64,000 bases of DNA from the NCBI RefSeq assembly GCF_011602485.2, contig NZ_CP050022.2, forward strand, positions 6,468,001-6,532,000, read 5' to 3'. The position numbers and the translations under genes were made by a program. The notes beneath the pieces were generated by a model. That model saw only the letters and a program-made list of their open reading frames with translations, searched no databases and was not told where the DNA came from. The DNA comes from Bradyrhizobium sp. 1(2017) (lineage in GTDB: Bacteria > Pseudomonadota > Alphaproteobacteria > Rhizobiales > Xanthobacteraceae). Each line of letters begins with the position of its first letter. Positions within the stretch are counted from its first letter, which is position 1. This document shows positions 7,675 through 14,543 of the stretch, in pieces.

Positions 7675-7923
7675 ATGACCACTGTTCATGTCGCTGCGCC
7701 CGAGCAGGGCGCCCAATTCCTTGCACCCAACCAGATCGTTCCGTTGCTGATCGGCGCAACCGTCGACGAGGTCGAGCGTGAGCTCGTGCTCCAGACGCTG
7801 GCACGCTGCGACGGCAACCGCACGCGCGCCTCGCGCGTGCTCGGCCTGTCGGTGCGCACGCTGCGCAACAAGATCCGGATCTATGCCGCGTCCGGAATCG
7901 AAGTGCCCGCCTATCAGGATTAG
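7675..7923 (+). CDS. small Fis-family helix-turn-helix DNA-binding protein
   Basis: 82 residues from the ATG at 7675 with GGGGAG upstream. The C-terminal ~45 residues are a Fis/NtrC-type HTH: VERELVLQTLARCDGNRTRASRVLGLSVRTLRNKIR. This closely resembles the C-terminal domain of FlbD and other sigma-54 activators, but there is no AAA or receiver domain. It could act as a stand-alone DNA-binding partner or antagonist of a flagellar or cell-cycle regulator. The CtrA box upstream supports a cell-cycle or motility link (inference). Next on the same strand is the collagen-like gene. Confidence 0.8.
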   Translation: MTTVHVAAPEQGAQFLAPNQIVPLLIGATVDEVERELVLQTLARCDGNRTRASRVLGLSVRTLRNKIRIYAASGIEVPAYQD

Positions 7924-7941
7924 CGCGCGCGACGACGTGCC

Positions 7942-7955
7942 GATTGATGTTGATC
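7942..7955 (+). promoter_or_regulatory. FixK/Fnr-like site upstream of the collagen-like gene (one mismatch)
   Basis: TTGAT-GTTG-ATCAT matches the TTGAT-N4-ATCAA consensus in nine of ten defined positions. It is centred about 90 bases before the collagen-like start and just after the Fis-like gene. A chance match is possible. Confidence 0.35.
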
Positions 7956-8038
7956 ATTCGCGGCGCGATGCGCCGGCGGAATTGCTGCTGTCGTCAAACG
8001 CCGCTAAGTAGCTTGCTTCCGTGACAGGGAGCGGTGGC

Positions 8039-8557
8039 GTGGCAGACGATCAGGGACGACGGCAGGGACCTCAGGGACCGCGCGGGCGGCCGGGCGAGCC
8101 GGGACGGCCGGGGCCGCAGGGTCATCCGGGCCGGCGCGGCCCCGACGGCGCGCGCGGCAAGCCGGGTCCGCAGGGCAAGCCCGGGCCGGCCGGAAAGGCA
8201 GGACCTCAAGGCAAGTCCGGTCCGCAAGGCAAGCCGGGCGAAGCCGGCCCCCGCGGGGCCGTCGGCGCGCAGGGACCTGCCGGATCGCAAGGGCCGGCAG
8301 GACCGCAAGGCCCGCGCGGCGAGCCGGGACCTGCCGGTCAGCTGCCGTCGATCGATCAGGTGCTGCCGTGGCTGGACCAGTTGTTCGACGCCTGGGACGA
8401 ACGCCGCCGCCAGCGCGAACGTGAGGCCGCCGAGCGCGAGGCGCTGGAGGCTGCCGTGCAGGAAACTGACGAGCCGGTCGTCGATGACGAGAGCGACGAC
8501 GACGACGGCGGCGATATCAGGAAAAAGAAGAAAAAGAAGAAGCACGGCAAGGATTAG
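8039..8557 (+). CDS. collagen-like protein with acidic and poly-lysine tail
   Basis: 172 residues from the GTG at 8039, chosen because AGGGAG lies 7 bases upstream (a GTG at 8021 is in frame). Residues 10-99 are 30 uninterrupted Gly-X-Y triplets rich in GPQ, GKP, GPA and GPR, which predicts a collagen triple helix. A helical region follows ([22 protein letters not shown], arginine/glutamate-rich, coiled-coil-like, perhaps a trimerisation domain). An acidic stretch ([11 protein letters not shown]) and a run of seven lysines end the protein. There is no signal peptide or membrane segment, so a cytoplasmic or spore-coat-like location cannot be separated from secretion by another route. Function unknown. 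Confidence 0.8.
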   Translation: MADDQGRRQGPQGPRGRPGEPGRPGPQGHPGRRGPDGARGKPGPQGKPGPAGKAGPQGKSGPQGKPGEAGPRGAVGAQGPAGSQGPAGPQGPRGEPGPAGQLPSIDQVLPWLDQLFDAWDERRRQREREAAEREALEAAVQETDEPVVDDESDDDDGGDIRKKKKKKKHGKD

Positions 8558-8637
8558 CGCGGCTTCGTGAGCTGAGTCCCAGCTCTGCCGTCGCACCGCT
8601 ATTGGGCTGCGCCGGGACCGGGACACGAAGCCTCGGT

Positions 8638-8859
8638 CTAGGAAGCCGCCGAGGAATCATCCTTGCGCGGCAGCATGCCCATGCGCTCGAACTGCCAGCG
8701 CATGGCGCGGTACCAGAGATAGCCCACCAACGTGCCGAGCAGCGTCAGGATGACGAGGTTGACGCTGCTGGAAGATCCGCTCCACCACATCATCCAGGCG
8801 ATCCACAGCACCGTGAAGGTGACGGCACCTGCTTTCAGAGGAAGAAGGGGGCGGCTCAT
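8638..8859 (-). CDS. small two-helix membrane protein
   Basis: 73 residues from the ATG at 8859 with GGAG upstream. Two hydrophobic segments (about 8-30, beginning AGAVTFTVLWIAWMMWW, and 34-52, VNLVILTLLGTLVGYLWY) predict two inner-membrane helices with a short loop, then a basic cytoplasmic tail (RAMRWQFERM). No known domain recognised. It is convergent with the collagen-like gene and followed upstream by another short minus-strand gene. Confidence 0.65.
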   Translation of the reverse strand: MSRPLLPLKAGAVTFTVLWIAWMMWWSGSSSSVNLVILTLLGTLVGYLWYRAMRWQFERMGMLPRKDDSSAAS

Positions 8860-8953
8860 GTTCCTGCTCCGGGCTGTCAATCCCGGTGAGCATCATCGCA
8901 CGGTCAGCCGGCCTCTTCCGTGAGCCAGATCACGCAATGGGCCATCGCAAAAG

Positions 8954-9220
8954 CTAACCGAACCGCAGCCGCGAGCGCTCCTTGGCCTTTTCCGCCTCGA
9001 TTTCACGGTCGCGCGCCGGCGCATGGGTGTGCAGCGAGGCCAGCAGCTTTCGCGCGGCCTCCGACACCTCGGCCACCGCACGCTCGAACACCTCCTCATT
9101 GGCCTGCGACGGCTTGTTGAAGCCCGACAGCTTGCGCACGAATTGAAGTGCGGAAGCATGAATCTCGTCCTCCGTCGCCGGCGGCTCGAAGTTGAACAGC
9201 GTCTTGATGTTGCGGCACAT
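8954..9220 (-). CDS. DUF2277 family protein
   Basis: 88 residues. The opening MCRNIKTLFNFEPPAT with the conserved CRNI, followed by ALQFVRKLSGFNKPSQANEEVF, is the signature of DUF2277, a small family of unknown function widespread in bacteria. It is an all-helical, cytoplasmic protein. It is transcribed divergently from the alpha/beta hydrolase, with about 124 bases between them. Confidence 0.8.
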   Translation of the reverse strand: MCRNIKTLFNFEPPATEDEIHASALQFVRKLSGFNKPSQANEEVFERAVAEVSEAARKLLASLHTHAPARDREIEAEKAKERSRLRFG

Positions 9221-9344
9221 GCAGTCTCTCCGGATATGTCCCAAGGACGATCGGCGGCGACGAAATCCTACATCCTTCCCCGCGCTTCTGTTAAGTTCCG
9301 CGGCAACGCGGCCGCCGAACACGAGCCGCATCGGGGAGAGGACC

Positions 9345-10406
9345 ATGAGAGCTTCTTGCGCGGCACTGTCGGCCGTCCTGCTATCCATCGCGACGTCGGC
9401 ATGGGCAGCCGATTATCCGGCGCCGAAGCAGGGCGACTGGACCGCCAAGGACTTCAAGTTCCACACCGGCGAGGTCATGCCGGAACTGCGGCTGCACTAC
9501 ACCACCGTGGGGGAGCCCTCGGGCCAGCCGGTGCTTGTGCTGCACGGAACAGGCGGCTCGGGCGCGAGCATGCTGACGCCCGCCTTTGGCGGCGAGCTGT
9601 TCGGCGCCGGGCAACCGCTCGACGCCTCGAAATACTACATCATCATTCCCGACAATATCGGCCACGGCAAATCGTCGAAACCGTCCGACGGCATGAAGAC
9701 GAGCTTCCCGAAATACAATTACGACGACATGGTCGAGGCGCAGTATCGCCTGGTGACGGAAGGGCTCGGCATCAAGCATCTGCGGCTCATCATCGGCAAT
9801 TCGATGGGCGGCATGCACACCTGGCTGTGGGGCGAGAAATATCCGAAGGCGATGGATGCGCTGGTCCCGATGGCCTCGCAACCGACCGAGATGGCATCGC
9901 GCAACTGGATGCTGCGGCGGATCATGCTCGACACCATCCGCAACGATCCCGACTACAATAACGGCGATTACACCAGCCAGCCGCGCACGATGAAATACGC
10001 CATCACCGCCTATGGCATCGCCAGTATCGGCGGCACGCTGGCCTATCAGTCGCAGGCGCCGACGGCGGCGAAGGCCGACAAGATCGTGGACGACCGGCTG
10101 GCGATGCCGATCACGGCGGATGCCAACGACTTCGTCTATCAGTGGGAGTCCTCGCACGACTACAATGCCGGCGAGAGGCTGGAGGCAATCGAAGCGCCGC
10201 TGCTGCTGATCAATTCCGCCGACGACGAGCGCAACCCGCCCGAGACAGGCGTCACGGACGCCGCGATGAAGCGGGTCAAGAACGGGCGCCTCTTCCTGAT
10301 CCCCGCGAGCACCGAGACGCGCGGCCACGGCACCACCGGCAATGCAAGATTCTACAGCGGGCAGGTCCGGCAATTGCTGCAAACCGCGCCGCAGCGGACG
10401 ATGTAA
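9345..10406 (+). CDS. secreted alpha/beta hydrolase of the MetX-like family
   Basis: 353 residues from the ATG at 9345 with GGGGAGAGG upstream. A signal peptide ends around AWAA. The fold matches homoserine O-acetyltransferase-like hydrolases: oxyanion strand LVLHGTGGSG, NIGHGKSSKP, nucleophile elbow IGNSMGGMHTWLW (Ser), Asp in NSADDERNPP and His in TRGHGTTG. Because it is exported and lacks a methionine-pathway neighbour, a periplasmic esterase or acyltransferase is more likely than methionine synthesis (inference). The next gene begins 18 bases downstream and may share the transcript. Confidence 0.8.
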   Translation: MRASCAALSAVLLSIATSAWAADYPAPKQGDWTAKDFKFHTGEVMPELRLHYTTVGEPSGQPVLVLHGTGGSGASMLTPAFGGELFGAGQPLDASKYYIIIPDNIGHGKSSKPSDGMKTSFPKYNYDDMVEAQYRLVTEGLGIKHLRLIIGNSMGGMHTWLWGEKYPKAMDALVPMASQPTEMASRNWMLRRIMLDTIRNDPDYNNGDYTSQPRTMKYAITAYGIASIGGTLAYQSQAPTAAKADKIVDDRLAMPITADANDFVYQWESSHDYNAGERLEAIEAPLLLINSADDERNPPETGVTDAAMKRVKNGRLFLIPASTETRGHGTTGNARFYSGQVRQLLQTAPQRTM

Positions 10407-10424
10407 GACGCGCCGCGAAACAGC

Positions 10425-10766
10425 ATGTCGAAGGCGCGCTTTCGCAAGACCGCGCTCGCGCTTCCAGGCGCCATCGAAGGCGCGCATCACGGCCATGCCG
10501 ACTTCCGCGTCGGCAAGCGTGTGTTCGCGACGCTGGGCTATCCCGATCACGAATGGGGCATGGTGAAGCTCACTCCGGATCAGCAGACCCTGCTCGTCGA
10601 TGCGGAGCCGGAGATGTTTCGTCCGGTGCCCGGCGCCTGGGGCAAGAGCGGCAGCACGAATGTGAGGCTGGCGAAGATCGATCCGGAGACCTTGCGGAGC
10701 GCGCTCGAGATGGCTTGGCGCAATGTCGCGCCGAAATCGCTGCTCGCATCGCTCGATACGCGATAG
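10425..10766 (+). CDS. MmcQ/YjbR family protein
   Basis: 113 residues, complete for the family. FRKTALALPGAIEGAHHGHADFRVGKRVFATLGY matches the N-terminal YjbR signature, and the later WGMVKLTPDQQ and LRSALEMAWRNVAPK complete the CyaY-like fold. Proteins of this family are described as DNA-binding-like, but their biological role is unclear. It lies 18 bases after the hydrolase gene, a possible two-gene operon. Confidence 0.8.
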   Translation: MSKARFRKTALALPGAIEGAHHGHADFRVGKRVFATLGYPDHEWGMVKLTPDQQTLLVDAEPEMFRPVPGAWGKSGSTNVRLAKIDPETLRSALEMAWRNVAPKSLLASLDTR

Positions 10767-10888
10767 CGAATACCGCAACGCATCAGATACGGCGCCCTTC
10801 GCGCCGCATATTATTTGAGCATGCAATGTGCTGACAGCTCGGGCTTAATCGCATCAACGATACGAATCGAGACGCGACGGAGGATCGC

Positions 10889-11242
10889 ATGCACAGACTC
10901 GTACTGTGCGTTTGGCTGGCCGCGATGACCGCGCTGACGAGCGCCGCGTTCGCGTTCGACAACGGGCAATATGATCACGTCCCGCCCGACATTCGCGCCT
11001 GGTTCAAGAGCGTGATCGCGCCGAACGGCGTTCCCTGCTGCGACGTTTCCGACGGCCATCGCACCGAATACGACGTGCGCGGCGGCGCATATTGGGTACC
11101 GATCGAGGGACAATGGATGGAGGTGCCCGAGCGCTCCATCATCCGCGATCGCGGCAATCCTGTCGGCCAGGCCGTGGTGTGGTACGTCCACCACCGGGGC
11201 GCCATCATCATCAGCTGCTTCGTGCCGGCGGATGCGGTGTAG
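10889..11242 (+). CDS. small secreted protein of unknown function
   Basis: 117 residues with a signal peptide (MHRLVLCVWLAAMTALTSAA, cleavage near AFA). The mature part has a vicinal cysteine pair in PCCDVSDGHRTEYDV, a WVPIEGQWMEVPERSI segment and a third Cys near the end. It resembles short periplasmic proteins often annotated hypothetical in Rhizobiales. GGAGG precedes the ATG. A palindromic repeat (family G) starts at its stop codon, and could form the 3-prime end of its transcript. Confidence 0.7.
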   Translation: MHRLVLCVWLAAMTALTSAAFAFDNGQYDHVPPDIRAWFKSVIAPNGVPCCDVSDGHRTEYDVRGGAYWVPIEGQWMEVPERSIIRDRGNPVGQAVVWYVHHRGAIIISCFVPADAV

Positions 11243-11285
11243 AGCATGATCCGGAAAGTGTGCAGCGGTTCTCCGAAGGATCATG
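11242..11285. repeat. palindromic repeat, family G copy 1
   Basis: GAGCATGATCC...GGATCATG with an internal GTGTGCAGCGGTT core. The same core and ends occur inverted at 29802-29870. It touches the preceding stop codon. Confidence 0.75.
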
Positions 11286-11370
11286 TTCAAAAGATCAAAC
11301 ATCATGGATTTCGTTGGCTGAAGGCGCATGATCGGGTAGCTTGAGGCCATGCTGATACGGAGGCACGCCG

Positions 11371-11973
11371 TTGACCGATCTTAGCGCCGAAGACCTCGCC
11401 GCCATCTATGCCAAGCCGACCCCGCGCGTGATCGCGAAGGCACGGCCCGCGATCGATGCACATGCGAAGAAGTTCATCGAGATGTCGCCGTTCTGCGTGC
11501 TCGCGACGTCGGGCGCGGACGGCAGCGTCGACGCGTCGCCGCGCGGCGGCGGCATCGGGTTCGTCCATGTCAGCGGCCCCAACCAGCTGTTGATGCCCGA
11601 TCGCTCCGGCAACAACCGGATCGACAGCTTTCGGAACGTCGTCGAAGGCTCGGGCTTCGTGCACCTGTTGTTCTTCGTGCCGGGGATCGACGAGACGCTG
11701 CGCGTCGGCGGACGCGGCACGCTGTCGGTCGCCCCCGATCTGCTCGCCTCGATGGTGGAGTTCGGCAAGCCGCCGCGCGCGGTGCTGAACGTCGCGGTCA
11801 GCGAAGTCTATTTTCACTGCGGCAAGGCACTGATGCGCTCGAAACTATGGTCGCCCGAGAAAGTGCAGCGCTCGGTGATGCCGAGCATCAGCGAGGTCAT
11901 CCACGATCAGACCAGCCTCGGCGAGCCCGAGAGCCAGGAGATCGTGGAGGAACGCTACAAGACGCAGCTGTAG
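11371..11973 (+). CDS. pyridoxamine 5-phosphate oxidase-family flavoprotein
   Basis: 200 residues. It belongs to the FMN-binding split-barrel group (MSMEG_1061-like subfamily): FCVLATSGADGSVDASPRGG, then LMPDRSGNNRIDSFRNVV (FMN phosphate contacts) and VGGRGTLSVAPDLL. Members are F420- or FMN-dependent oxidoreductases of uncertain substrate. The start is TTG at 11371, supported by CGGAGG nine bases upstream; no in-frame ATG fits the conserved N-terminus. It is monocistronic and followed by a family A repeat. Confidence 0.8.
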   Translation: MTDLSAEDLAAIYAKPTPRVIAKARPAIDAHAKKFIEMSPFCVLATSGADGSVDASPRGGGIGFVHVSGPNQLLMPDRSGNNRIDSFRNVVEGSGFVHLLFFVPGIDETLRVGGRGTLSVAPDLLASMVEFGKPPRAVLNVAVSEVYFHCGKALMRSKLWSPEKVQRSVMPSISEVIHDQTSLGEPESQEIVEERYKTQL

Positions 11974-11993
11974 GCCGTGCTGCGACTACGGCC

Positions 11994-12116
11994 GTCGTCC
12001 AGGCGAAGGCCGGGACCCATAACCACTAACTTCGGTTTGGCGAAGACTCGTGGTTAGCAGCCGTGTGCCACACTTCTCGCTCGGAGTATGGGTCCCGGCC
12101 TTCGCCGGGACGACAC
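11994..12116. repeat. intergenic palindromic repeat, family A copy 3
   Basis: GTCGTCC...GGGACCCATAACCAC and its inverted partner TATGGGTCCCGGCCTTCGCCGGGACGACAC, with a GACTCGTGG centre. It lies between the converging PPOX and bfr genes. Confidence 0.8.
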
Positions 12117-12141
12117 GGGAATATGCGGCTAATGTCGGAGC

Positions 12142-12630
12142 CTAATGCCCCTCGCCTTCGAGACCGCCGACGTGCTTCTGGGTGTAGAGCTCGAGGCCGA
12201 TGCGACCGATCAAGTCGAGCTGGGTTTCGAGGAAGTCGATATGGTGCTCCTCGTCGCTCATCAGCTTCTCGAACAGGTCACGCGTGACGTAGTCCTTGGC
12301 GCCGTGGCAGTAGGTCGCCGCTTCCTGATAGAGCGCCCGCGCGCTCATCTCGGCGGCGAGGTCGCATTCGATGATCTCCTTGACGTTCTGGCCGATACGC
12401 AGGGGATCGAGCACCTGCATGTTCGGGAAGCCGTCGAGGAACAGGATGCGCGCGGTGAGCTTGTCGGCGTGCTCCATCTCCTCGATGGATTCCTTGCGCC
12501 AGACCTTGGCCATCTCCAGCAGGCCCCAATTGTCGAGGAAACGGTAGTGGAGCCAGTACTGGTTGATCGCAGTCAGCTCGTGACGCAGCGCCTTGTTGAG
12601 ATAGTCGATGACTTTTGCGTCGCCCTGCAT
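12142..12630 (-). CDS. bfr: bacterioferritin
   Basis: 162 residues, full length. It forms 24-subunit shells that oxidise Fe(II) and store Fe(III). All ferroxidase ligands are in place (E18, E51, H54, E94, E127, H130), and M52 in SIEEMEHAD is the heme-axial methionine, so this is a heme-binding Bfr. The Asp/Glu/Gly-rich end (GGLEGEGH) is normal. A perfect iron control element lies 44 bases upstream, pointing to Irr control; from memory, a bacterioferritin gene is a known Irr target in Bradyrhizobium. The Bfd ferredoxin gene lies just upstream on the same strand. Confidence 0.95.
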   Translation of the reverse strand: MQGDAKVIDYLNKALRHELTAINQYWLHYRFLDNWGLLEMAKVWRKESIEEMEHADKLTARILFLDGFPNMQVLDPLRIGQNVKEIIECDLAAEMSARALYQEAATYCHGAKDYVTRDLFEKLMSDEEHHIDFLETQLDLIGRIGLELYTQKHVGGLEGEGH

Positions 12631-12673
12631 GGTTCACTCCAGCTCTTGCAGTCCAAATCGGCCCTAAACCGAG

Positions 12674-12690
12674 TTTAGAACGCTTCTAAA
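12674..12690 (-). promoter_or_regulatory. iron control element (Irr box) for bfr
   Basis: TTTAGAA-CGC-TTCTAAA, a perfect 7-3-7 inverted repeat identical in form to the rhizobial ICE motif bound by Irr. It lies 44 bases upstream of the bfr start, inside the bfd-bfr gap. Its position near the start fits repression by Irr under iron limitation. Confidence 0.8.
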
Positions 12691-12763
12691 TGAGATTGCA
12701 GGTGAGGGCAACCGGCCACGGAGCCGCAGCCGGGGAAAAACCTTAGCCGACCGTCGGGAGGGT

Positions 12764-13036
12764 TCAGCAAGCCGCGAGTGCGAACTGAGCGGGTTCGGAG
12801 ATCTCGTCGTTGGCGGCCACAGTGTGGCTGTGCGGACAGCCGGCACAGCAGGACTGGGCGCAGGGGCCCAGCGCTTCGTCGATGATGGTCTTGATGGTCC
12901 GGGCACAGCGGCCGCACTCGGCGCTGCAGCCGAGGCATCCATAGACCTGCTTGGCATGGCGCACGGCGTCGTCGGACTCGGCGACGGCGGCGCGAATGTC
13001 GTCATCGCTCAGCACGTTACAGGAACAAACGATCAT
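12764..13036 (-). CDS. bfd: bacterioferritin-associated ferredoxin (BFD-like [2Fe-2S])
   Basis: 90 residues. N-terminal MIVCSCNVLSDDDI with C4 and C6, and ECGRC with C41 and C44, supply the four [2Fe-2S] ligands of the Fer2_BFD domain (about 1-52). Two further cysteines (C34, C37) precede the second pair, and the C-terminal third has another Cys cluster (CAQSCCAGC) not found in E. coli Bfd. Bfd reduces the stored ferric core through the Bfr heme, so pairing with bfr makes a storage and release module. It is transcribed toward bfr with a 133-base gap that has its own ICE. Confidence 0.85.
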   Translation of the reverse strand: MIVCSCNVLSDDDIRAAVAESDDAVRHAKQVYGCLGCSAECGRCARTIKTIIDEALGPCAQSCCAGCPHSHTVAANDEISEPAQFALAAC

Positions 13037-13145
13037 GGAAGCGGCAGGCCCTTCGGTGATGCGCCATCATCGATATTTAAGCGGCCGGCCGGATGCAAAA
13101 GGAAAAACCGGTATTTCAAGCTATTCCAAACTAGCCTGGAAACAG

Positions 13146-13162
13146 CCTAGAACGGCTCTAAA
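13146..13162 (-). promoter_or_regulatory. degenerate iron control element upstream of bfd
   Basis: CCTAGAA-CGG-CTCTAAA keeps the 7-3-7 geometry of the nearby perfect ICE, with three changes. It lies 110 bases upstream of the bfd start, so Irr could control both bfd and bfr, with different affinity. Inference from motif only. Confidence 0.5.
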
Positions 13163-13170
13163 GTAGGCCA

Positions 13171-13184
13171 TTGAGCTGGATCAA
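13171..13184. promoter_or_regulatory. FixK/Fnr-like half-degenerate palindrome upstream of bfd
   Basis: TTGAG-CTGG-ATCAA fits TTGA-N6-TCAA, the core of the FixK2/Fnr site, with one mismatch to TTGAT-N4-ATCAA. It lies next to the degenerate ICE and about 140 bases upstream of bfd. It may be chance. Confidence 0.3.
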
Positions 13185-13197
13185 GATCGCGGCGGAT

Positions 13198-13503
13198 CTA
13201 GTCGCCACCACCGCCTCCGCCACCATCACCGCCCCCTCCGCAATCCCCGCCGCTGCTGCCGCCATCGCTGCTGGAACAGCTGCCATTGTCAGTCGAGCTC
13301 CCGGAACCGCTGCTTGAAAACCAGCTTCCCAGCGAGACGCCGTCGCTCGTCCCGGAACTGCTGGCGCTGCCGCTACTTCCGCCGTCGCTGCCGGCCATCG
13401 CGCGGGAGCGCCGGCCGCGGTTCTGGAGATGTGTGATCCAGCCGTAGCCGATCGCGAAAACGATACCAGCAGCAATCAGAGCATTGACCATCGCGTTGCC
13501 CAT
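13198..13503 (-). CDS. Ser/Gly-rich membrane-anchored small protein
   Basis: 101 residues from the second of two adjacent ATGs (13503; the first is 13506), chosen for spacing to GGGAG. One N-terminal hydrophobic helix (VNALIAAGIVFAIGYGWI) is followed by a basic patch (QNRGRRSRAM) and then a low-complexity Ser/Gly tail containing SCSSS and ending in a run of glycines with spaced Asp (GGDCGGGGDGG). Such single-pass proteins with Gly/Ser/Cys tails are common in Bradyrhizobium; function unknown. It is divergent from the glycine-zipper gene. Confidence 0.65.
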   Translation of the reverse strand: MGNAMVNALIAAGIVFAIGYGWITHLQNRGRRSRAMAGSDGGSSGSASSSGTSDGVSLGSWFSSSGSGSSTDNGSCSSSDGGSSGGDCGGGGDGGGGGGGD

Positions 13504-13642
13504 CATCGTCTCCCGGTGGAGCTGCGGTCCTATATCATTTGGTCGCCCCCGGCAGAGGGGCCGTTCATTGATCATTCAAGCGAAGTATGGAACCTTGCGT
13601 CCCAAAGAGTTCCGCATGTTTGTGCGAAAGGTCGAGCCGCCC

Positions 13643-13963
13643 ATGAAGAAGTCGCTCCTGGCAGTCGCTGCCATCGTTACCCTGGCCCTGACGGCCGGGA
13701 CCCCGGCCCATGCCCAACGCGGCGTCGCCGCAGGCGTGGCGGCCGGGATCATCGGCGGCGCCATTGTCGGTGGCGCGCTGGCCTCTCCGTATTATTACGG
13801 ACCCGGCCCGGGCTATTACGAGCCGGGCTACTATCCGCCGCGCTACTACGCGCCCGGTCCGGGCTATGTCTCCGACGACTATTACGGCGGCTGCGTCTGG
13901 CAGAAGCAACGCTTCTGGGACGGTTATGCCTGGCGCGTTCGCCGCGTCAGAGTCTGCGGCTGA
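13643..13963 (+). CDS. glycine-zipper, tyrosine-rich envelope protein, paralogue 1
   Basis: 106 residues from the ATG at 13643, giving a clean signal peptide (MKKSLLAVAAIVTLALTAG, cleavage near AHA). A glycine-zipper helix follows (GVAAGVAAGIIGGAIVGGALA), then a Tyr/Pro/Gly-rich region (repeats like PGYYEPGYYPPRYY) and a C-terminal module with Cys in GGCVW and the ending RFWDGYAWRVRRVRVCG. Glycine zippers insert in or associate with membranes; the two C-terminal cysteines probably form a disulfide. The module recurs in the next gene. An upstream in-frame ATG at 13616 is less consistent with a signal peptide. Confidence 0.7.
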   Translation: MKKSLLAVAAIVTLALTAGTPAHAQRGVAAGVAAGIIGGAIVGGALASPYYYGPGPGYYEPGYYPPRYYAPGPGYVSDDYYGGCVWQKQRFWDGYAWRVRRVRVCG

Positions 13964-14176
13964 GGCGCCGTAAACCGGTTCACTACGGATGCGCCGTTCA
14001 TCTCCGGGCCCGAAAAAGACCGCTTTTTCTCGTCACAGCTCCGTGTGCGTTTACCGTGGATTGACCATTTGCGCGCTTCCTAGCCCAACGGCCATTTCCA
14101 TCAGAGTGTGCGTGAACCTTTGAAAAACCCGGCCACCCTCACGAGGGGAGCCCCTTCTCCCAGGAGAGCCAAGAGC

Positions 14177-14458
14177 ATGAAGAAGACTTTAGTTGCTGCC
14201 CTCACGGTCGCGACGGTTGCCGGTTCGCTGGTGACCGCCAGCCCGTCCGCGAAGGCCCATGACGGCCTCGGCGCCGGCCTCGCAGCCGGCCTGATCGGCG
14301 GTGCGATCGTCGGCGGCGCCATCGCGTCGAGCCGCCCCGCCTATGGCGGCCCGGTTTACGTGGCCGAGCCCCCGCCGCCGGCGCCCTGCTATTGGCGCCG
14401 TGAGCGGTATTGGGACGGCTACGGCTGGGTCAGCCGCCCGATTCGCGTCTGCTACTGA
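14177..14458 (+). CDS. glycine-zipper envelope protein, paralogue 2
   Basis: 93 residues from the ATG at 14177, with AGGAG about 10 bases upstream. Signal peptide (MKKTLVAALTVATVAGSLVT, cleavage near AKA), glycine-zipper helix (GLGAGLAAGLIGGAIVGGAIA), a short Pro/Ala linker and the C-terminal module CYWRRERYWDGYGWVSRPIRVC. Layout and ending match the preceding gene, but the Tyr-rich insert is missing. A strong terminator follows. Exported; exact role unknown. Confidence 0.75.
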   Translation: MKKTLVAALTVATVAGSLVTASPSAKAHDGLGAGLAAGLIGGAIVGGAIASSRPAYGGPVYVAEPPPPAPCYWRRERYWDGYGWVSRPIRVCY

Positions 14459-14493
14459 TCCGATCGCTGCGCGCGCATCCGCGCCACGATCGA

Positions 14494-14526
14494 AGCCCGG
14501 CCGAGACCATCGGCCGGGCTTTTCTT
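14494..14526 (+). terminator. rho-independent terminator after glycine-zipper gene 2
   Basis: A perfect 11-base-pair stem AGCCCGGCCGA / TCGGCCGGGCT (14494-14504, 14510-14520), 5-base loop, then TTTCTTTT. It lies between convergent genes and may serve both strands. Confidence 0.9.
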
Positions 14527-14543
14527 TTGGCCGAAGAGACCCG

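Noticed and set aside
8066..8340. Tandem short repeats, possible CRISPR
   Set aside because: These are Gly-X-Y codon repeats inside the collagen-like gene, with no spacer pattern and no cas genes.
9381..10826. 481-codon minus-strand open frame
   Set aside because: Antisense to the alpha/beta hydrolase and YjbR genes, which have clear family motifs.
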